Source: RHLJ01 sp965247355 (GTDB taxonomy: Bacteria > Bacteroidota > Rhodothermia > Balneolales > Balneolaceae). Taken from it: a DNA stretch of 64,000 bases. The translations under genes and the position numbers were made by a program. Below are positions 16,619 through 24,423 of this stretch, in pieces. How positions within the stretch are numbered: position 1 is the first letter of the stretch; each line of letters begins with the position of its first letter. The notes under the pieces are model-generated. The model worked only from the letters and a program-made list of their open reading frames with translations. It searched no databases and was not told the origin of the DNA. Where the stretch lies: positions 2,604,001-2,668,000 of the forward strand of contig OZ252011.1 of NCBI GenBank assembly GCA_965247355.1. Direction: 5' to 3'.

Positions 16619-16651
16619 CGTCCCCTCTTGAGAGGGGATTGAGGGGTGTGT
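16619..16651. repeat. Second copy of the TCCCCTCTTGAGAGGGGA element
   Basis: The 18-base perfect palindrome at 16621-16638 and its right flank (TT[G/T]AGGGGTGTGT) match 14254-14284 with one difference. Both copies lie directly downstream of fad genes. Such short GC-rich palindromes between genes are typical of dispersed REP-like repeats. Confidence 0.75.
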
Positions 16652-16699
16652 CAGTCGTTGATTTGAAAAAAAGTTAAATCAAAGCTGTATGCTTTACAG

Positions 16700-16720
16700 A
16701 TCCTGAAATAAGTTCAGGAT
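16700..16720. repeat. ATCCTGAA/TTCAGGAT palindrome
   Basis: Perfect 8-base arms (16700-16707 and 16713-16720) flank a 5-base loop, followed by GACAAC. It is the same core as 33719-33739. Confidence 0.6.
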
Positions 16721-16754
16721 GACAACGGAAGTAGAAAAGCTGTTCTATAAAACT

Positions 16755-16806
16755 GGTTACATTGCTCTGCGTTGTAACCTGGTGCTCCGACACAGAGCAT
16801 CGGAGC
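16755..16806. repeat. Two adjacent hairpins with mutually complementary loops
   Basis: Hairpin 1 has arms GGTTACA (16755-16761) and TGTAACC (16773-16779) with an 11-base loop. Hairpin 2 has arms GCTCCG (16784-16789) and CGGAGC (16801-16806), also with an 11-base loop. Loop 1 contains TGCTCTG (16763-16769) and loop 2 contains CAGAGCA (16793-16799), an exact 7-base complement. Two stems of equal loop size plus complementary loops suggest a kissing-loop structure in RNA, or a selected cruciform repeat in DNA. It could be a transcribed leader element of yajC-ribBA or a mobile-type repeat; the sequence alone does not decide. Confidence 0.55.
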
Positions 16807-16936
16807 GAGATAAAACTTTTCTTAGCTTCTTATACAATATTCTAAACCTTTCATTGAATCATTCTTAATTCTCCATTGGTCTTAAATTTCCCTTATCTTT
16901 CCACGCTTAATTAAAATTACAGTTATCTAAATAATC

Positions 16937-17266
16937 ATGCACAATTTTAGCTATTTATTGATGGGCAGCCCTAGTGGAGATGCCAGTGGTGGAATTATCA
17001 ACCTGGTATTTCTTGGTGGGATTTTCCTCGTATTTTATTTCTTCATTATCCGGCCGCAAAGTCAGCGCCAGAAAGAAATTCAGCGTAAAGTTTCTGAAAT
17101 GAAAAAAGGCGACAAAGTGGTTACCTCTTCAGGAATCATCGGAATTCTGAATACGATCGAAGACGATTCTGTGTTAGTGGAAGTAGGAAGCAACGTTAAA
17201 ATCCGTTTCCTTAAAAGCGCGATCACCGATGTGAATCCGAATAAACCTGAAAAGAAAGACAAGTAA
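16937..17266 (+). CDS. yajC: Preprotein translocase accessory subunit YajC
   Basis: The 109-aa protein has one membrane helix (~22-40, 'LVFLGGIFLVFYFFII') followed at once by the family signature 'RPQSQRQKEIQ' and a cytoplasmic domain with 'MKKGDKVVTSSGIIGIL' and 'IRFLKSAITDV'. YajC associates with SecDF/SecYEG during protein export. Length and layout are standard. It is separated from ribBA by a single base, so they share an mRNA. This pairing is not functionally obvious. Confidence 0.95.
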   Translation: MHNFSYLLMGSPSGDASGGIINLVFLGGIFLVFYFFIIRPQSQRQKEIQRKVSEMKKGDKVVTSSGIIGILNTIEDDSVLVEVGSNVKIRFLKSAITDVNPNKPEKKDK

Positions 17267-17267
17267 G

Positions 17268-18458
17268 TTGGAAGACATTCGCTTCAATACCATTCCCGAA
17301 GCCATTGAGGATATCAGAAATGGCAAAATGATCATCGTAGTAGATGATGAAGACAGAGAGAACGAAGGTGACTTTTTAATGGCCGCCGAAATGGTGTCTA
17401 CAGAAGCGATCAACTTTATGGTTATGCATGGTCGGGGACTCGTTTGTGCCCCGGTTACCGTGGATGTAGCCAAAAAATTCCATCTTAATAATATGGTGAT
17501 TGAGGGTGCGGATCCCCACGAAGCCAACTTCACCATTTCAATCGATCACAAGCGTCAAACTACTACCGGAATTTCTGCCGCTGACCGAGCAAATACGATT
17601 CGTGAGTTAACAAATGCAGAATCCAAGCCTGGCGATTTTCGCCGCCCTGGTCACGTTTTCCCACTGATTGGAGCTGAAGGCGGAGTTCTTCGTCGAGCAG
17701 GTCATACCGAAGCGGCCCTTGATCTGGCCCGATTAGCCGGACTCAAACCCGTGGGCATCATTTGTGAGATTATGCTCGATAATGGAGAAATGGCCCGGGT
17801 TCCTGATCTCGCTAAAATGGCGAAGCAATTCGACATGAAATTCATCACCATTAAAGATCTCATTGCCTATCGCAACGAAAATGAGAGCCTGGTTAAAGAA
17901 GTGATGGATGTAAACATGCCAACTATGTATGGTGATTTCAATCTTCATGCTTTTGAAGAAACTCTGACTGGTGACATTCATCTTGCACTTACAAAAGGTT
18001 CCTGGACCAAAGAAGAGCCGGTATTAACACGGGTTCACTCTTCTGATTTGATTGGGGATATTTTTGGCGCCCGAAATTCTGATACCAGCGAACTTCTCCA
18101 TCAGGCGATGCTTCAGGTTGAGCGCGAAGGAAAAGGCGTTGTGTTATATATGAACCGAAATCAACGCGGATCTGTGTTGGTAAATCAGTTGAGAACCCTG
18201 AAGGCTATGCAGGAAGGTCGTGTCTTTACTACCGAAGAGGAAATTGACAACAACCCAAAGAAAGGCGACTCAAGAGACTACGGGGTTGGAGCTCAGATTT
18301 TGCGTTCACTTGGAATCCAAAAATTAAAGCTGCTTACCAATAATCCTGTTAAAAGAATTGGTATCACAAGTTTTGGTCTGGAAATCGTAGATCAGGTTAC
18401 CTTCGAAGACGATCTGGATATTTTCTCTCCTAAAAAGAAGACTTCGTTGGAAGATTGA
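17268..18458 (+). CDS. ribBA: 3,4-dihydroxy-2-butanone 4-phosphate synthase with degenerate GTP cyclohydrolase II domain
   Basis: This 396-aa protein starts with TTG one base after the yajC stop. Residues ~1-205 are an intact RibB: acidic loop 'VVDDEDRENEGD' (25-36), 'TTTGISAADR' (98-107), 'RRPGHVFPL' (125-133), 'GHTEAALDLARLAG' (145-158) and 'CEIMLDNGEMAR' (166-177). It should convert ribulose 5-phosphate to the four-carbon unit of riboflavin. Residues ~210-396 have the RibA fold, but the three zinc cysteines of GTP cyclohydrolase II are gone. The usual H-S-E-C reads H-S-S-D (D260) and C-D-C reads S-D-T (271-273). The 'RQEGRG' loop reads 'NRNQRG'. I infer loss of GTP cyclohydrolase activity, as in the RibBX-type variants known in Proteobacteria. 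Confidence 0.9.
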   Translation: MEDIRFNTIPEAIEDIRNGKMIIVVDDEDRENEGDFLMAAEMVSTEAINFMVMHGRGLVCAPVTVDVAKKFHLNNMVIEGADPHEANFTISIDHKRQTTTGISAADRANTIRELTNAESKPGDFRRPGHVFPLIGAEGGVLRRAGHTEAALDLARLAGLKPVGIICEIMLDNGEMARVPDLAKMAKQFDMKFITIKDLIAYRNENESLVKEVMDVNMPTMYGDFNLHAFEETLTGDIHLALTKGSWTKEEPVLTRVHSSDLIGDIFGARNSDTSELLHQAMLQVEREGKGVVLYMNRNQRGSVLVNQLRTLKAMQEGRVFTTEEEIDNNPKKGDSRDYGVGAQILRSLGIQKLKLLTNNPVKRIGITSFGLEIVDQVTFEDDLDIFSPKKKTSLED

Positions 18459-18552
18459 TGTTTTTCTGGCGCTTTTACACGTCTCAGAATATTGTTTTTT
18501 CTAAAAAATAGTGCTTCTTTCAGGGGAACCTTAACCTAGTTGGAGAAACACA

Positions 18553-18909
18553 ATGAAAAAAGCCTTACTCCTCCCCTTGTTTCTTTTTTTAATTTCTGCT
18601 ATCAGTTTTGCCGGTGACATTGACGGAACCTGGGTCGGGTCGATTGAAGGTCCTCAGGGTAGCCTGGAAATCACTTTTGAATTTAAAACAGATGGAACAA
18701 CATTAACCGGAACTTCTAATGCCGGAATGGGAGCTATAGATTTCAAAAATGGAATATATAATCCTGAAGATGAGTCCTTCTCTTTTGATGTTGAATTTCA
18801 GGGAATGAACATTGGTCATGCAGGAACACTGAAAGACGATGGAACAATCGCTATGACGGTAACCATCATGGATCAGGAAAACGCCATGACGTTGACCAAG
18901 AAAGAATAG
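18553..18909 (+). CDS. Small secreted beta-barrel-like protein (unknown)
   Basis: The 118-aa protein has a clear signal peptide ('MKKALLLPLFLFLISAISFAG') preceded by a GGAG sequence 8 bases before the ATG. The mature part reads as alternating strands with the recurring pattern 'DGTWVGSIEGPQG', 'TFEFKTDGTTLTGTSNAG', 'IDFKNGIYNPEDESFSFDV' and 'GTLKDDGTIAMTV'. Short secreted proteins of this pattern are common in Bacteroidota genomes and are predicted to be small lipocalin-like barrels. Binding partner or function is unknown. It is convergent with lspA, the stop codons abutting at 18909/18910. Confidence 0.75.
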   Translation: MKKALLLPLFLFLISAISFAGDIDGTWVGSIEGPQGSLEITFEFKTDGTTLTGTSNAGMGAIDFKNGIYNPEDESFSFDVEFQGMNIGHAGTLKDDGTIAMTVTIMDQENAMTLTKKE

Positions 18910-19521
18910 TTAATCCTTTTCGGAAGAGTCTTCTTCGGTACTACTCTCAGATACCTGAGTGTCTTCGGTTAAAATGCCACCCTCTGCTGTTTCCTCTTCG
19001 ATTTCCTCATCATGGGGCATCAGTTTTTTCTGGAAGACAAGTAAAGAAATAATAGAAACTGATATAGCTATATCAGCCACATTGAAAATGTAAGGGAACA
19101 CTGTCCGGTCGAACAGTTCGAGATTGAAGAAAATGAAATCTACTACATAGCCATCGAGTAGTCCACCATATCCTTCAATGTAGCCCATAATCAGTCGATC
19201 AGTGATATTTCCAAGCGCCCCTCCAATCACCAATCCCATAAAAATCAGATATCCGATGGGGGCTTTATCAATGGTATATAGCAGGTAAGCGAGTATCCCA
19301 ATCGTAGCAATTATTGAGATCGAACTGATTACCGGCGTTGAAAATATATCAATGCCCATAGCCATACCGTCATTCTGGGTATAATAGAACGATAACCACC
19401 CATCAATGATATCCATCCGATGCAATTCAGGCGAGGTCCGGACGATCCATTTCGTTAATTGGTCGATAGCCACAACAAAGGCGGCTGGCACAAATAAAGC
19501 CAGTAGTTTTTTTGAAGTCAA
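18910..19521 (-). CDS. lspA: Lipoprotein signal peptidase (signal peptidase II)
   Basis: This 203-aa inner-membrane aspartyl protease removes the signal peptide of prolipoproteins after lipidation. It shows 'AIDQLTKWIV' at the N-terminus, 'FYYTQNDGMAMG' (usual N-x-G-A-A-F-G region), and the two catalytic aspartates D108 in 'GGALGNITDRL' and D150 in 'FNVADIAISVSI'. Four membrane helices are evident. An unusually long acidic C-terminal tail (~168-203, rich in Glu, Ser and Thr) is added to the ~160-residue core. It is the last gene of the ileS-dksA-lspA operon, a common order in this phylum. Several lipoproteins in this window would be its substrates. Confidence 0.95.
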   Translation of the reverse strand: MTSKKLLALFVPAAFVVAIDQLTKWIVRTSPELHRMDIIDGWLSFYYTQNDGMAMGIDIFSTPVISSISIIATIGILAYLLYTIDKAPIGYLIFMGLVIGGALGNITDRLIMGYIEGYGGLLDGYVVDFIFFNLELFDRTVFPYIFNVADIAISVSIISLLVFQKKLMPHDEEIEEETAEGGILTEDTQVSESSTEEDSSEKD

Positions 19522-19533
19522 AAGCAGATGCTG

Positions 19534-19938
19534 TTAACGGCGTTTCAATTTTGCTTCGATGCTCAGCTGTGTATGAGGAACTGCCTCAAGTCTGCCCTTG
19601 GAAATTTTCTTTCCGGTTACTTTGCACACTCCATACGTTTTGTTATCGATTCGCTTTATCGCGTCATCCAGATACTTCACAAACTTGCGTGTTCTATTGA
19701 ACAGCATGTATGTTTTCTCCCGCTCCTGCGCATCTGTACCTGCATCTGCCATATGAAATGAATAGGCTGACTCATCGGATGAATTTTCCATACTTTCGCG
19801 CAAACTGCGTTGCAATGTATTCAATTCATCTTCGGCTTCCGTTCTTTTTTTGAGGATGATTTCTCTAAAGTACTCAAGATCCTTATCACTGTAAGGAGAG
19901 ACGCGCTCACCCTCTTTTTTATCTACTTTCTTAGCCAT
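19534..19938 (-). CDS. DksA/TraR-family protein with reduced zinc finger
   Basis: The 134-aa protein has a Lys-rich start, a coiled-coil pair (~20-95) and a C-terminal globular part: 'IDNKTYGVCKVTGKKISKGRLEAVPHTQLSIEAK' region (in parts 'YGVCKVTGKKI' and 'RLEAVPHTQLSIEAK'). That part aligns with the DksA/TraR zinc-finger domain, which modulates RNA polymerase with ppGpp. Only one of the four zinc cysteines (in 'GVCKVTG') remains. The same loss is usual in DksA-like proteins of this phylum. It lies 11 bases after ileS and 12 before lspA, within one operon. Confidence 0.88.
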   Translation of the reverse strand: MAKKVDKKEGERVSPYSDKDLEYFREIILKKRTEAEDELNTLQRSLRESMENSSDESAYSFHMADAGTDAQEREKTYMLFNRTRKFVKYLDDAIKRIDNKTYGVCKVTGKKISKGRLEAVPHTQLSIEAKLKRR

Positions 19939-19949
19939 TTTTTACTTCT

Positions 19950-22900
19950 TTAGGAATTAACCGTTCTTCTTATGGAAATGGTACACTCGCCGTCACCAAT
20001 TTCCCAAGTTTTAATAAAATCTGATACTTCAAGTTCCTCCAGCTGAAGTTCTTCCGCCAAGGTTTCTTTCTTGATGTAATCACTCATTGATACCACTGCT
20101 TCTTTCAAATCATCAGAAGCAACCACACCCAATACAACCCGGTCTGTAACTTCAAAATCTGCTTCTTTCCGCATATTCTGAACACGGTTCACAAACTCTC
20201 GCGCCAGACCTTCCTGGATTAATTCGGTGTTCATTTCAGTGTCAACCGCAACGCTAAGCCCACGCTCAGTTTCTACCTGCCAGCCTTCGAGTCCTGTTCG
20301 GATGATTTCAAGACCTTCTTCATCAAGCCTGATGGTTTCCCCATCTTCAAGCTCAATGTCAATATAACCTTGTTGTTCAAAATTACTGATTTCTTCTGTA
20401 CTAAGCTGACCAACTTTAGCAGCAACTGCTTTCATTTTTGGCCCTAACCTCTTTCCTAATACCGGATAATTTGGCTTCGCACTTTTATGTACGATACCAG
20501 AGTCATCATCCACAAACTGAATATCCTTAACGTTAACTTCTTCCAAAATGATATGTTTCACAGAAAGAATAGCCTGACGTTCCCCTTCATCTTTAATTGG
20601 TAAAATAATTCTGGAGAGCGGCTGGCGAACATTGATGTCGATTTGATTCCTGATACGAAGCACAATCGAAGAAATCAATCGTGCCATATCCATCTTGTGT
20701 TCCAGGTTTTTGAAGATAGCTGTTTCTTCCACAGTTGGGAAGAATGATAAATGCACCGATTCCTCATCCAGCTTCGATACTTCATTCAATCTCTGGTACA
20801 ACCATTCGCCTACAAAAGGAGCAATCGGGCTAATCAGCTGACTCATACTTTTCAAACATTCATAAAGTGTTTGATAGGCAGCTGTTTTATCCAGTGTAGT
20901 TCCTGATTTCCAGAAACGACGCCTGTTTCTACGTACGTACCAGTTACTTAATTCCTCAACAAAAGTCTCCATTTCACGAGCAGCCTTGGTAGGCTCATAG
21001 GCCTCGAAATATTCTTCCACCAGCTTAATTGTGGTGTTTAATCTTGAAATAATCCACTGATCGATTTCAGGACGATCCGGAATTGGAATTTGATTTCCAG
21101 AGTAGGTGAATCCATCAATATTAGCATACAGTGCAAAGAAAGAATAGGTGTTAATCAGAGTCCCAAAAAACTTCCTTTGTACTTCCTCTAATCCCTGGAT
21201 ACTGAATTTCAGATTTTCCCATGGAGCAGAGTTGCTCATCATGTACCATCGGACAGAATCAGCTCCGTACTTCTCGATCACTTCAAAAGGATCGACTGTA
21301 TTTCCTTTCGACTTACTCATCTTCTCGCCTTTCTCATCGAGAACAAGTCCGTTAGAAACTACATTTTTGAAGGCAACTTCATCGAAAAGCATAGTTCCTA
21401 ATGCATGGAGTGTATAGAACCAACCACGTGTCTGGTCTACACCTTCAGCAATAAAATCTGCAGGATAATTGTAGCTGAACTCATGATCATTATCATAAGG
21501 ATAGTGCCACTGCGCAAAAGGCATTGAACCCGAATCGAACCAGACATCCAACAAATCAGGGATTCTTCGCATGGTTCCTCCATCCGGAGCTTCCCATGTA
21601 ATTTCATCGATGTATGGGCGGTGTAAATCTATCTCCTCATCCTCAGGAATACCGGCTTTCTCACGGAGCTCATCCATTCCACCGATACATTCTACATATT
21701 CAGGGTCTTTATCGCTTTGCCAGATCGGAATTGGCGTTCCCCAATAACGTTGACGTGAAATAGCCCAGTCTACATTATTTTCGAGCCAGGTCCCAAAACG
21801 CCCGGATCCCGTACTTTCCGGCTTCCAGTTAATTGTTTTATTTAAATCCACCATCCGTTTTTTAACATCGGTAGTTCTGATAAACCAGGACTCTACCGGG
21901 TAACTCATCAAAGGCGTCCCTTTACGCCAATCGAATGGGTAATTGTGAACATAGGTCTCATGACGGAACATCAGGCCTTTTTCTTTGATGGCCCGTGCAA
22001 TTTCTTTATCGGCTTCTTTAAACCACTGCCCCTCAAACTCAGGAACCTGGGAAGTGAACTTTCCATCACGATCTATTGGATTAAACATCGGTATGTCTGC
22101 CTTTTGGCAGGATTCGTAATCATCCGCCCCATAAGCTGGAGCTGTATGTACTACCCCGGTTCCATCATCAATAGTCACGTAATCAGCTGGAATTACTTTC
22201 CACGCTGTTGATGGATCATGTTCTTTTTGAGCGTAATCAAAAATTGGCTCGTAGCTTCTTCCCAGTAAACTAAACCCGGTATAATCTTCAATATGGATGA
22301 AGTCTTCTCCAAAAACACGCTCTTCACATCCTTTAGCAACAATATAGTTTTCGTTGTTATGGCCCACTTTCACATAGTCCAGATTCGGATTAATGGTAAG
22401 TGCCATGTTGGAGATGGTGGTCCATGGTGTGGTAGTCCATGCAAGGAAGAAGGTGTTTTCTTCACCTTTTACCGGAAATTTCACATAAATAGAAGGGTCC
22501 TGAGTTTCTTTATATCCAAGACTTACTTCATGAGAGGAGAGTACAGTTCCGCTACCCGGAGAGTACCACTGAATTTTATATCCTTTGTAGACCAAGCCTT
22601 TTTCGAAAAGCTTATGCAGCGCCCACCAAACAGACTCTATATATTCATTCTTGAATGTAATGTAGGGATTTTCCTGATCTACCCAATATCCCATTCTCGA
22701 AGTAAGATCATCCCACAGATCCTTATATTTGAGAACACTTTCGCGACACTTCGCATTATATTCAGCAACCCCATATTCTTCTACCTGAGAACGTCCTTCC
22801 AGACCAAGCGCTTTTTCCACCTCAATTTCTACCGGGAGACCATGTGTATCCCAACCTGCTTTTCGCTCTACTCTGAATCCTTTTAATGTCTTGTATCTGC

Positions 22901-23111
22901 AGAACAAATCCTTAACAGTACGTCCCATCACATGGTGAATACCCGGCTTACCGTTAGCCGTAGGAGGTCCCTCGAAAAAAGTGAATGGGATACCATCCTC
23001 TCTACTCTCGAGACTTTTATTAAAAATCTGATTGTCCTTCCACCAGTTTAAAATCTCAACTTCTGCGTTGGGATAATTAAGCTGCTTTATTTCCTTAAAT
23101 TTTTTAGCCAT
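19950..23111 (-). CDS. ileS: Isoleucyl-tRNA synthetase
   Basis: The 1053-aa class I synthetase charges tRNA-Ile. The HIGH motif is 'GIHHVMGRT' (~57-65, within 'PPTANGKPGIHHVMGR'). The editing (CP1) domain carries 'AWTTTPWTTISNMAL'. KMSKS is present as 'GEKMSKSKGNTVDPF', and 'DVWFDSGSMPFAQWHYP' and 'WAISRQRYWGTPIPIW' are IleS hallmarks. The C-terminal part after ~950 follows the long eukaryote-like IleS type ('VDTEMNTELIQEGLAREFVNRVQNMRKEA' region), which lacks a terminal zinc finger. This type is often associated with mupirocin tolerance. No T-box leader is seen in the 23112-23284 spacer. It is the first gene of the ileS-dksA-lspA operon. Confidence 0.97.
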   Translation of the reverse strand: MAKKFKEIKQLNYPNAEVEILNWWKDNQIFNKSLESREDGIPFTFFEGPPTANGKPGIHHVMGRTVKDLFCRYKTLKGFRVERKAGWDTHGLPVEIEVEKALGLEGRSQVEEYGVAEYNAKCRESVLKYKDLWDDLTSRMGYWVDQENPYITFKNEYIESVWWALHKLFEKGLVYKGYKIQWYSPGSGTVLSSHEVSLGYKETQDPSIYVKFPVKGEENTFFLAWTTTPWTTISNMALTINPNLDYVKVGHNNENYIVAKGCEERVFGEDFIHIEDYTGFSLLGRSYEPIFDYAQKEHDPSTAWKVIPADYVTIDDGTGVVHTAPAYGADDYESCQKADIPMFNPIDRDGKFTSQVPEFEGQWFKEADKEIARAIKEKGLMFRHETYVHNYPFDWRKGTPLMSYPVESWFIRTTDVKKRMVDLNKTINWKPESTGSGRFGTWLENNVDWAISRQRYWGTPIPIWQSDKDPEYVECIGGMDELREKAGIPEDEEIDLHRPYIDEITWEAPDGGTMRRIPDLLDVWFDSGSMPFAQWHYPYDNDHEFSYNYPADFIAEGVDQTRGWFYTLHALGTMLFDEVAFKNVVSNGLVLDEKGEKMSKSKGNTVDPFEVIEKYGADSVRWYMMSNSAPWENLKFSIQGLEEVQRKFFGTLINTYSFFALYANIDGFTYSGNQIPIPDRPEIDQWIISRLNTTIKLVEEYFEAYEPTKAAREMETFVEELSNWYVRRNRRRFWKSGTTLDKTAAYQTLYECLKSMSQLISPIAPFVGEWLYQRLNEVSKLDEESVHLSFFPTVEETAIFKNLEHKMDMARLISSIVLRIRNQIDINVRQPLSRIILPIKDEGERQAILSVKHIILEEVNVKDIQFVDDDSGIVHKSAKPNYPVLGKRLGPKMKAVAAKVGQLSTEEISNFEQQGYIDIELEDGETIRLDEEGLEIIRTGLEGWQVETERGLSVAVDTEMNTELIQEGLAREFVNRVQNMRKEADFEVTDRVVLGVVASDDLKEAVVSMSDYIKKETLAEELQLEELEVSDFIKTWEIGDGECTISIRRTVNS

Positions 23112-23284
23112 AAAAAGTTTTAGTCCGGCGAATCATTGTAAGCCCTAAATATAGTAATTCTTCAAGAAAAGCTTAGGGTTTGTTCGGTTAAAAACTTTCT
23201 GGTAACAAATTTAACATATCAATGACTATCCCTGAAAAACTAATATAAAGCCCCTACCTTTAGCAGAACCTCAAATTATTCTTT

Positions 23285-23797
23285 ATGAAAAGCTATCTAA
23301 GAGAAATCACAAAAGAAGATCCCTATAAACTCGTGTTCGTTTGTCTGGGTAATATTTGTCGAAGTCCAACCGGGGAAGGAATCTTTATCCACAAAGTGAA
23401 ACAAGCCAGCTTAGAGTCTTATTTTTATATCGACTCTGCTGGTACTGCTGCCTATCATACAGGAGAAAAAGCAGATCGAAGAAGCCAGGAAACTGCGAAC
23501 GGACATGGAATTCACTTACCCTCAATAGCACGCCGTTTTGAATATGCTGATCTTGAAGAATTTGATTTAATTCTGGCTATGGATTCGTCCAATTTAACTA
23601 ATATAAATCAACTGGATCGCAAAGGCCGATTCACCAATAAAGTAAAACTCCTGAGAGAATTTGATCCGAAGCCCGGAAATAAAGAAGTACCAGATCCTTA
23701 CTATGGAGGTGCGCGTGGTTTTGAAAATGTATTTGAGATGGTAGAACGGAGCTGCCAAACCATATTGGATGAATTGAAGCCCTATATTCAAGATTGA
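23285..23797 (+). CDS. Low-molecular-weight protein tyrosine phosphatase
   Basis: The 170-aa protein carries the family P-loop near its N-terminus, 'VFVCLGNICRSPTGEG', giving CX5R from C20 to R26 with the typical following Ser-Pro. The general acid is in 'VPDPYYGG' (Asp-Pro-Tyr) about 110 residues later, which is the correct spacing, and the end 'CQTILDELK' is typical. It dephosphorylates protein or arginine phosphates in the cytoplasm. No tyrosine kinase or polysaccharide export gene adjoins, so the target is unknown. The 173-base spacer with the divergent ileS provides both promoters. Confidence 0.93.
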   Translation: MKSYLREITKEDPYKLVFVCLGNICRSPTGEGIFIHKVKQASLESYFYIDSAGTAAYHTGEKADRRSQETANGHGIHLPSIARRFEYADLEEFDLILAMDSSNLTNINQLDRKGRFTNKVKLLREFDPKPGNKEVPDPYYGGARGFENVFEMVERSCQTILDELKPYIQD

Positions 23798-23819
23798 ATA
23801 CTTATCAGTTAATAAGTAT
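23798..23819. promoter_or_regulatory. Inverted repeat before the TetR gene, probable operator
   Basis: ATACTTAT (23798-23805) and ATAAGTAT (23812-23819) are perfect 8-base arms with a 6-base spacer, ending 26 bases before the TetR ATG. A related half-site, TTAATAAGT, recurs at 23832-23840. Other copies of the AATAAGT word occur just before fabF (24411-24417) and at 26587-26594. The pattern fits a TetR-family autoregulated operator. Binding is inferred. Confidence 0.55.
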
Positions 23820-23845
23820 CTTCTTTACCAATTAATAAGTTAATT

Positions 23846-24400
23846 ATGGCTTCTACTAAAGAAACAATTGTTTTATTTGGGGATGAACTCATCCGGAAAA
23901 AAGGCTACAATGCATTTAGCTATTCAGATATTTCCAAACAGCTAAATGTTAAAAATGCGGCTATTCATTACCATTACCCTACCAAACCCGATCTTGCGGA
24001 AGCGGTAGTAGACTTCCACACTGATAGCTTTAATCGCTTTACGGAAAAAGCTTCCACTAAAAATGAAGCCGATCAGATAAAGATGTTCCTGAATTTTTAT
24101 GCCTCTATACAACTAAGTGGCAAACTTTGCGTAATTGGTTCTTTTGCCAGTGATTGGAACTCAATGGAAGAAGAAGTCCAGAATAAAGTCACTGAATTTA
24201 CTAATACAGTACTGGAATGGATCACTGAGACATTGGATAAGGGAAAAGAAAAAAATCTTCTTAGCTTTAGTAGTCCTGCAAAAATTGAAGCCATGAAAAT
24301 CTTAACTAATATGTGCGCCGGAACACAACTTGCACGAATTACCGGCAGTAATGATTTTACGGAGATCAAAAACTCCATACTAAAAGAAATTATACACTAA
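23846..24400 (+). CDS. TetR/AcrR family transcriptional regulator
   Basis: The 184-aa protein has the TetR helix-turn-helix at residues ~5-55: 'FGDELIRKKGYNAFSYSDIS', then 'LNVKNAAIHYHYPTKPDL', in which 'AAIHYHYPTKPDL' is the typical recognition-helix end. Residues ~60-184 are the helical ligand-binding and dimerisation domain, with one or two cysteines and no recognised ligand pattern. Palindromic AATAAGT-type sites lie directly upstream of it and of the next gene, fabF. This suggests it represses both, with an acyl or lipid-related effector being plausible. Confidence 0.88.
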   Translation: MASTKETIVLFGDELIRKKGYNAFSYSDISKQLNVKNAAIHYHYPTKPDLAEAVVDFHTDSFNRFTEKASTKNEADQIKMFLNFYASIQLSGKLCVIGSFASDWNSMEEEVQNKVTEFTNTVLEWITETLDKGKEKNLLSFSSPAKIEAMKILTNMCAGTQLARITGSNDFTEIKNSILKEIIH

Positions 24401-24423
24401 CCTACCTATCAATAAGTATATTT

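Larger units (their letters stand above)
16576..16936. other. 361-base gene-free spacer carrying repeats and a double hairpin
   Basis: This gap between fadJ and yajC holds no convincing coding frame. It contains a second copy of the TCCCCTCTTGAGAGGGGA element (16621-16638, followed by TTGAGGGGTGTGT), an ATCCTGAA...TTCAGGAT palindrome (16700-16720), and two adjacent hairpins with complementary loops (16755-16806, listed separately). The AT-rich last ~90 bases should contain the yajC-ribBA promoter. Confidence 0.7.

Noticed and set aside
22293..22886. A 197-codon plus-strand frame opposite ileS
   Set aside because: It is antisense to conserved IleS sequence and shows no domain of its own.
23139..23181. 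CCCTAA ... TTAGGG inverted repeat in the ileS/phosphatase spacer
   Set aside because: Arms are only 6 bases with a long spacer and no terminator or operator context.
23112..23284. Possible T-box leader for ileS
   Set aside because: No specifier-loop or antiterminator pattern is visible and T-boxes are not expected in this phylum.
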